A DNA stretch of 64,000 bases from Cephalopachus bancanus. Lineage: Eukaryota > Chordata > Mammalia > Primates > Tarsiidae. The position numbers and the translations under genes are program-made. How positions within the stretch are numbered: the stretch's first letter is position 1; every line of letters begins with the position of its first letter. The stretch is from assembly GCA_027257055.1 (NCBI GenBank), contig JAPVLO010000402.1, forward strand, positions 744,001 to 808,000. The letters are read 5' to 3'. Under the pieces are notes generated by a model. The model was not told the DNA's origin. It was given only the letters and a program-made list of their open reading frames with translations, and made no database searches. This document shows, piece by piece, positions 59,156 through 64,000 of the stretch.

Positions 59156-60363
59156 TAGACTGGCTCTATAAGAAACACTCAAAGACATTCCAAATACTAA
59201 AACAAAAGGTCAAAATACATGAGTAGAAAAATGCTGGAAAACATAAAGCTCACAGGCCTTATGGAATACCAACATAATAGAGAAAATAAATAAATAAAGC
59301 AACCAGATAACAACGAGTATGATGAATGAAATAGTATCTTACATATTATTAACTCTGAATGTAAATGATCTCCATGCCTCACTTAAAAAAATAGACTGTG
59401 AGAATGAATTAAATACATACACACTCACTCATGTACACACAACCCAAATACCTGCTGTCTTCAAAAGACCAAGTTAACTCACAAAGATTTCTATAGACTC
59501 AAAGCAAAGAATTGGGAAGAACTATTCCACATAAATGGAAACCAAAAATGAGCAGGAATAGTCATTCTCATATCAGATAAAATACACTTTAAATTAACAA
59601 CAGTAAAAAAAGATGAAAATTATCATATAGTAATAAATGGATTAATCCAATGGGAAGACATACCAATTTTAAATATATATATACAACTAACACCAGAACA
59701 CCCAGATTTATAAAACAAATTCTTCTAGACCTAAATTAAGAGATAAAGGAAATACAATGATAGTGGGAGACTTCAACATTCTACTGACAGCAATAGACAT
59801 ATCATCAAGGCAGAAAGTCAAGAAAGATACATTAGAGTTAAACTGGACTTTAGAGCAAATTGAACTAATAGACATCTACAGAACACTCTACCCCCAAACT
59901 AAAGAATATACATTTTTCTCATCAGCATATGGAACATTCTCCAAGATAGACTATATGATACGGCACAAATCAAGTCTCAATGAATTAAAAAAATCAAAAT
60001 CATATTAAGCAACTTCTCAGACCACAGTGGAAAAAAACTAGAAATTAACTCCACGAAGAACTTGGAAAACCAAACAAAAACATGGAAGTTAGACAATATG
60101 CTCCTGAATGATCCTTGGGAAGAATAAAGATGGAAATTTAAAAATTCCTTGAAATGAATGACAGTAATGAAACAAGTTATTAAAACCTTTGGGACACAGC
60201 AAAAGCTGTGCTCAGAGAAAAATTTATAGCTTTTAAGGCCTATATTAATAAGACTCAATGATCACATATTGACAACCTAACGTCACACCTCAAAAAACTA
60301 GAAAAACACAAGCAAACCAAACCCAAAGCTAGCAGAAGGAAAGGAGTAATAAAGATCAGAGCA

Positions 60364-60648
60364 AGCAGGCTTGGTGGCTCAGCCTGTAATCCCGCGCCTT
60401 TGGGAGGCTGAGGTGAGTGGATTGCCTGAGCCCGCGGGTTCAAGACCTGCCTGGGCAGCGAGACCTCATCTCTACAGTAAATCAAAAATCAGCCAGGCAT
60501 GGTAGTGCACACCTGTAGTTCCAGTTACTTGGAAGGCTGAGGCGGAAGGATCGCTGGAGCCCAGCAGGTCGAGGCTGCGGTGGCCGGGAGCGGCCCCTGC
60601 ACTCCAGTCTGGGTGACAGAGTGAGACTCCAACTCAAAAAAAAAAAAA
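60364..60648 (+). mobile_element. Alu SINE, young lineage-specific type, inside L1-D
   Basis: Complete Alu with a 9-bp duplication ATCAGAGCA (60355-60363; 60649-60657); the L1 reading continues across it. It has the A-box deletion, GCGCC and no ACTTGG. Confidence 0.96.
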
Positions 60649-60976
60649 TCAGAGCAGAAATAAGTGATATTTAAACTTTAAAAAATACAAAATAGAAGTA
60701 AAACAAAAATTTGGTTCTTTGAAAAGATAAACAAAATAGATAGATTGCTAGCTAGGTAATTAAGAAACGAAGAAAGAAGATTTAAATGAGCTCAACCAGA
60801 AATGAAGATGGAGATATTACTACTGGTACAATGCAAATTCAAAAGATCATCTGAGACTATTATGCAAATAAACTAGACAATTTAGAGAAAATGGATAAGT
60901 TCTTGGAAACATACAACCTCCTAATCTTGAACCAGGAAGAAATAGAAACCCTGAGCAAACCGATAATGAGTAGAGA

Positions 60977-61098
60977 GATTGAAACAGTAATTAGAAGTCT
61001 CCCAACAAAAAAATGTCAAGGACCTGATGGGCTCACAGATTGAAACAGTAATTATTAGTCTTCCAACAAAAAAATGTCCAGATTTTATAGGTTCACAG
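60977..61098. repeat. 61-bp tandem duplication inside L1-D ORF2
   Basis: GATTGAAACAGTAATTAGAA (60977) and GATTGAAACAGTAATTATTA (61038) start two units, both with CCAACAAAAAAATGTC and GCTCACA/GTTCACA ends. 61 is not a multiple of three, so it also shifts the frame. Confidence 0.92.
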
Positions 61099-62378
61099 CT
61101 GAATTCTACCACACCTTCAAAGAAGAAATGTTGCCAATTTTACTGAAGCTATTCCACAAGATCAGTTATTGGAGAATCCTCCCTAACTAATTCTACAAGG
61201 CCAGTAGCACTGTGATACAAAGTCAGGAAAAGACACAACAAAGCAAAGAAAACAACAGATCAATATCCCTTATGAACATAGACATGTAAATCCTCAATTA
61301 AATATTAACAAATCAAAATCAATAGCAAATCCTTTGGTTTTATTCCAAGGATACAAGGGTGGTTCAACACATGGAAATCAATAAACATGATCCACTACAT
61401 AAATAATTAAAAATCATATGATCATTTCAATAGACACAGAAAAAGCATGTGATAAAATCCAGCATCCCTTCATGATAAAAAACCCTCAACAAAATAGGAA
61501 TAGAGGGAACATTATTCAAAATAATAAGTCATTTAGGAAAAACCTATAACCAATGCCATCCTGAGTGAGAAAAACTTGACACATTTCCCCTCAGAACTGG
61601 AAGAAGTCAAGAATGCCTCTTTCAGAACTCCTATTCAACATAGTACTAGAAGTCCCAGCCAGAGCAATCGGCAACAAAAAGAAATACAGATTATCCAAAT
61701 TGGAAAAGAAGAAATCAAACTATCTCTGTATGCTGATGATTTTATACCTAGAGAATCTTAAAAACTCCTCCAAAACACTCCTGGACTTGTAAATGAATTA
61801 AATAAAATTTCATGATACAAAATTAACACACACAACTCAGTAGCACCAGTATACACCAATAGTGGCCAAGCCAAGAATTAAATCAAGAACTCAGTTCCAC
61901 TTACAAGAAGCTGAAATACCTAAGAATATATTTAACCAGGGAGGTGAAACACCTCTACAGGGAGAACTACAAATCTCTTATGAAAGAAATTGTAAAGGGC
62001 ACAAACATCCCATGCTCATGGATGGGAAGAATCATCATTGTTAAAATGACCATATTACCCAGATTGATCTATAGATTCAACTCAATTCCTATCAAACTAC
62101 TAATGTCATTTGTCTCAGAATTAGAAAAAACAGTGCTAAAGTTCATATGGAACCCCCCCAAAAGAACCAGATTATCCAAAGCAATCCTAAGCAAAAAGAA
62201 CAAAGCTAGAGACATCACATTACCTGAATTCAAATTATACTAAAGACTGTAGTAACCAAAATGCATTGTACTTGTACAAGGACAGACACATGTGTCAATG
62301 GAACAGAATAGAGAATCCAGAAATAAATCCAAATTCCCACAACCAACTGATTTTTGACAAAGCAGACAGAATCATACA

Positions 62379-63396
62379 TGTTGGGAGCCGGCCAAGGAGG
62401 CCCGCCTGAGCGTTAGGGATCCAGGCAGGCTGAGGACCCTGAGACCACTAGGATGAGTTCAGGAGCTGATGGCCCATTCCCTCTTCCCTTATTTTCTGTT
62501 TGACACGTCCCACTAGCAGGGACTTTGATGATCTAAGCATGAAGCTCTGAGAGTACGACAGGCATGGCTTACTTTAGGAGTTCATTTTTTCCCGTTTCTC
62601 ACAGACTGCGGTTTTGACTTTAAACTTAACATAATTCAAACTCAGGTCACATTTGGGAGCCTTTAATATGGTATAAGCTTCTTTATAAGATTTAAAAGTA
62701 TACTTGTAGAATTAGTATATACATATAAAATGCTGCTTCAATCTTAATAATATAGTTAATTATCTAGAGTTATTAGAAATGGCCCAGCACAAACTTTGGG
62801 CTGGGCCACATTCCTTAGGAACTGGTTTGGGCTATAATTAAGAGTTTCTATAGTGTAGGTAGAATTAGCATAAAATAGAAAGGAATTGGGATTTAAGTTG
62901 GTCATTAGGTGTTGTGTATGCATAAGTTTTAAAAGTTAGTGATTATTAGAATATTATGATATTAGAATTGTTGAGGAATATTAACCAAGTATGAGGAACA
63001 GTGAGATAATTTTGGGATCCTCCTTCCTCATGCTTGAGGAAACACATGGTGGGTGGGGGATGTCCCTCATTCACCTGGCTTTATGTTTATGTAAAAGTTT
63101 TGTGATTTAATTGGGATTGTTCTTCCTCATGCCTGAGGAAACACCTGGTGGGTAGGGGACGCCCCTCATCCACCTGGCTTTGTGTTCATGTGAAAGTCTT
63201 GTGATTTAACCTGTGAAACTTTAGGATAAAAGTCTTACGGTTCATCCCATTAAACAGCTTCTGCACTAGACAGAGTCTAGTCTCTTTCTTTCTCCCCTCC
63301 CCCCCGTCTCTCTCTTTCTTTCTCCAGAATAATCGCCAATGCCACCACATCTCCCAGGGACCCTCTAAATCTCTTTGCAGGGGCTGGCCCCCCCCA
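62379..63396 (+). mobile_element. Class II (ERV2, betaretrovirus-like) solo LTR
   Basis: 1018 bp starting TGTTGGGAGCCGGCC and ending CCCCCA, between exact 6-bp duplications CATACA (62373-62378; 63397-63402). A TGTTGGGAGCC start and a 6-bp duplication are typical of betaretrovirus-like LTRs. A TATA-like GATAAAAG (63225-63232) and ATTAAA (63249-63254) lie before a pyrimidine-rich R/U5 (63280-63330). U3 has a 99-bp duplication. No coding sequence, so a solo LTR formed by recombination. Plus orientation inside L1-D. Confidence 0.9.
63023..63211 (+). repeat. 99-bp tandem duplication in class II LTR U3
   Basis: Two units start with CTTCCTCATGC at 63023 and 63122. Each contains a perfect palindrome TTCCTCA-N4-TGAGGAA (63024-63041; 63123-63140) and a GGTGGGT(G/A)GGGGA block. 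The duplication sits just upstream of the TATA-like box, where retroviral enhancers lie. Confidence 0.93.
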
Positions 63397-64000
63397 CATA
63401 CACTGGGGAAAGGACACCTTATTTAATAAGTGGTGCTGGGAAAATTGGATAGCTACATACAGAAAAATTAAACTTGATCCCTATCTGTCCTTGTATATAT
63501 AAATAACTCAAGATGGATTAAAGACTTAAATGTCAGACCTGAAACCATAAACATCCTAGAACAAAACCAAGGAAAAACCCTTCTGAATATAGGCCTAGAA
63601 AAATAACTTATGGCTAAAACCCCAAAAACAAGTGCAAAGAAAACAAAAGTAATTAAGTAGGACTTAATTAAACTAAAACCTTTTACTCAGCAAAAGAAAT
63701 AATCAGCAGAGCAAATAGGCAACCTACCAGAATGGGTGAAGACATTTGCAAACTATACATCTGACAAAGGACTAATATCCAGAATCTACAAAGAACTCAA
63801 ACAAATGAGCAAGAAAAAGGTGAATAACCTCATTAAAAAGTGAGGGGCAAAAAAAAAAACCCTCTCAAAAAGAAGATATATAAATGGCCAAGAAACATGA
63901 AAAAATGCTCAATATCATTCATCATTAGGAAAACGCAAATTAAAACCACATTGAGATATATCATCTTATACCAGTCAGAATGGCCATTATTTACAAAAAT

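Larger units (their letters stand above)
57072..64000 (+). mobile_element. L1 element (L1-D), runs off the window
   Basis: Plus-strand L1 with its 5' end near 57072 (AGATTAAGATGGCTGACACG, with an AAGATGGC YY1-like site as in other L1 starts), ORF1 and ORF2, still in ORF2 at 64000. It is interrupted by an Alu (60364-60648) and a class II LTR (62379-63396). Its sequence style is that of older L1M/L1P elements. Confidence 0.92.
59300..64000 (+). pseudogene. L1-D ORF2 (endonuclease-reverse transcriptase), decayed, partial
   Basis: Endonuclease near 59400-60040 with an intact GDFN (59766-59777), FFSSAYGTFSKIDYMIRHKS and SDHSG. RT near 60900-61760 keeps YADD (61729-61740). Thumb/connection at 61944-62243 ([46 protein letters not shown]). 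The frame resumes after the LTR (GKGHLI-like, WGKD-like) and leaves the window before the Cys-rich end. A 61-bp tandem duplication, an Alu, an LTR and stops inactivate it. Confidence 0.88.

Overview
This is AT-rich, gene-poor nuclear DNA from a primate. I could not support any host protein-coding exon, tRNA, rRNA or CRISPR array. Almost everything recognisable is transposon-derived: dimeric 7SL-derived Alu elements, L1, L2 and MIR elements, a MaLR (MST/THE1-like) LTR, class I and class II endogenous retroviral (ERV) sequences, and old DNA transposons. Alu and FLAM show that it is a primate. The commonest Alu form has a 1-nt deletion in the Pol III A box, GCGCC where other Alus have AGCAC, and an ACAATAAAT linker. 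It lacks the linker insertion I associate with lemur and loris Alus and does not match the usual monkey/ape subfamilies. I infer a tarsier-like genome, with moderate confidence.

Layout: 1-303 is the end of an ERV LTR. 304-11085 is unique sequence with four lineage-specific Alus, a class I LTR on the minus strand (10020-10950), a G-quadruplex-like tract and LTR-like stretches. 11086-15857 is a minus-strand L1 (L1-A) with two internal deletions. 16045-17040 is an old L1M tail. 19257-20040 holds two Alus flanking an L2 tail. 23151-30402 is a full-length minus-strand L1 (L1-B, about 7.25 kb) with a target-site duplication (TSD) and tandem units in its 5'UTR. 30432-37605 holds an AluJ, an LTR, an Alu, an MST/THE1-like LTR and an L2 split by another LTR. 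38095-44098 is a decayed class I provirus with both LTRs, two gag zinc knuckles, protease, RNase H and integrase remnants and an env tail; reverse transcriptase is missing. 45069-51834 is a third full-length minus-strand L1 (L1-C) with a 16-bp TSD and an apparent 3' transduction. 51900-52700 holds a mariner transposase fossil beside a MER2/Tigger-like element. 53461-55209 holds microsatellites, a MIR split by an Alu, and a perfect palindrome. 57072-64000 is a plus-strand L1 (L1-D) running off the window, interrupted by an Alu and by a solo class II LTR with a 6-bp TSD.

No genes cooperate here; what can be read is the order of insertions. Alu copies at different stages of one mutational series, L1s with different 5'UTRs, and nested insertions (Alu in L1, LTR in L1, LTR in L2, Alu in provirus, Alu in MIR) give a relative history. 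I found no convincing novel biological system. The best leads are the A-box-deleted Alu lineage, the repeat-unit L1 5'UTR, the L1-C 3' transduction, and the class II LTR with a 99-bp U3 duplication.
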